A stretch of DNA of 64,000 nt, from the NCBI RefSeq assembly GCF_020740795.1, contig NC_067285.1:77538342-77602341 (forward strand), given 5' to 3'. This document shows positions 63,176 to 64,000 of this stretch, in pieces; positions within the stretch are counted from its first letter, which is position 1; each line of letters begins with the position of its first letter. Source of the stretch: Apus apus. Its lineage: Eukaryota; Chordata; Aves; Apodiformes; Apodidae. Under the pieces are notes generated by a model. It was not told the DNA's origin. It made no database searches and saw nothing but the letters and a program-made list of their open reading frames with translations. The translations under genes and the position numbers were made by a program.

Positions 63176-64000
63176 TCAGTCTATCAAGGGAACCAAGGAT
63201 GTGTACTGCATACCCTCTGGCCTGCCACATTTAATTTAGATGAAGCCTCAGTATGAAAAATATACATGAGAATTTACATTGTGTTTGAAGTGGGTGCAAG
63301 CCATGCTCCATGGCTGAGGGTCCTGCAGGAACCATGGGGGAGATGCAGAAAGTGGCAATGAGTCATGTCTGAAGCAAATCCAATAGAACAAAGCAAAATA
63401 AAACCAAAATAAATTGAAAATTGTTATACCTGAGTTAATCAATTTTAGTGCTTTACTCCTGTAATCAGAGCTAATGTCACTTCATGCAGACTCCTGGCTA
63501 ATGCAATCCCTAGAATAAGAGGCTGCTGGTTGCGAGCTCGAGCTTGAGAAATGTGATGATTCAGTGTCCCCCAAGGATAGCCTGTGCCTCATTAAGAGAT
63601 AAAATCCAGAAGCCTAGCACTCATGTTAAAGGCTAAGCTGTGCACTGATATCTGACACAGTCAGAGCAATGAAATCTCTCCCATGGGCCTCAGAGCCAGC
63701 AGCCCCTGCATGTGCCAGCAGCCCCTGAAAGGCAGAGTTGCCCAAGCCATGCCACCACCAGCCTCCTCCAGGTTCCTGCATGGAAAGGGAGACAACAGCA
63801 GCCACATGCTCCTGTGAGCCTAGGGCATGCAGCAATGGCACAGCGGGCTCCTCCAAATCCAGCCACAATATGAGATGTTTGGGTTGAGGAGAGGCTGGTT
63901 CCCATGGCCCTTTGGTTGCCACCCCAGGGGGTTGCTCTTATTTTCTTGGGTAAGGAAGGACAAAAAAGGTGCTGTTGTGTCCCACAACAAACCTTTATGT
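63176..64000. other. Unique sequence to the window edge
   Basis: No supported gene. 63650-63910 is GC-richer and carries an unrecognisable 98-codon minus-strand frame. Confidence 0.45.

Overview
This is vertebrate nuclear DNA, almost certainly from a bird. It is AT-rich and gene-poor, with exon-intron genes. Its young interspersed repeats are CR1 LINEs with the avian 3' end (CATAGAATCATAGAAT when read on the opposite strand), and no mammalian L1 or Alu was seen. The exact species cannot be read from the sequence.

The only convincing protein-coding genes are in the first 9 kb. SAP30 (+ strand) contributes its terminal coding exon (362-484), which ends in ...DSGVH, followed by a 3'UTR and a clear poly(A) signal. 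SCRG1 (- strand) contributes both of its coding exons (8538-8303 and 6779-6725), which splice in frame to a 96-residue secreted cysteine-rich protein. The two genes are tail to tail. A 2.2-kb 5'-truncated CR1 LINE sits between them. A possible non-coding first exon and core promoter of SCRG1 lies just upstream, near 8.83-8.89 kb.

From about 9 kb to 64 kb I see no gene I can support. In other vertebrates SCRG1 is followed by a long stretch leading to HAND2, so this is plausibly the gene-poor flank of HAND2 (inference from known synteny; HAND2 itself is not here). The interval holds more CR1 fragments (18.1, 19.5, 26.2, 41.3 and 48.0 kb), worn MIR-like SINE relics (4.4, 12.2, 54.05 and 60.75 kb) and an ancient repeat-like piece (47.7 kb). 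It also has several simple-sequence arrays, including three long homopyrimidine tracts (29.4, 35.1 and 53.5 kb) and a compound TATC/TGCC microsatellite inside a CR1. Two segments are unusually rich in CpG (25.07-25.58 and 27.6-27.93 kb) and carry splice-site-like sequences. Many repeat-free AT-rich blocks look like developmental enhancer sequence, but that needs an alignment to show.

The most unexpected item is at 45,035-45,305. It is a decayed but still open 103-codon frame whose translation follows the Penelope-like retroelement reverse transcriptase, from the NGQ-AAMGSP-like block through RY-VDD to the P-I-F-E-F-D block. I found no new multi-gene system. Apart from this relic and the CpG-rich segments, the window is ordinary gene-flank DNA.
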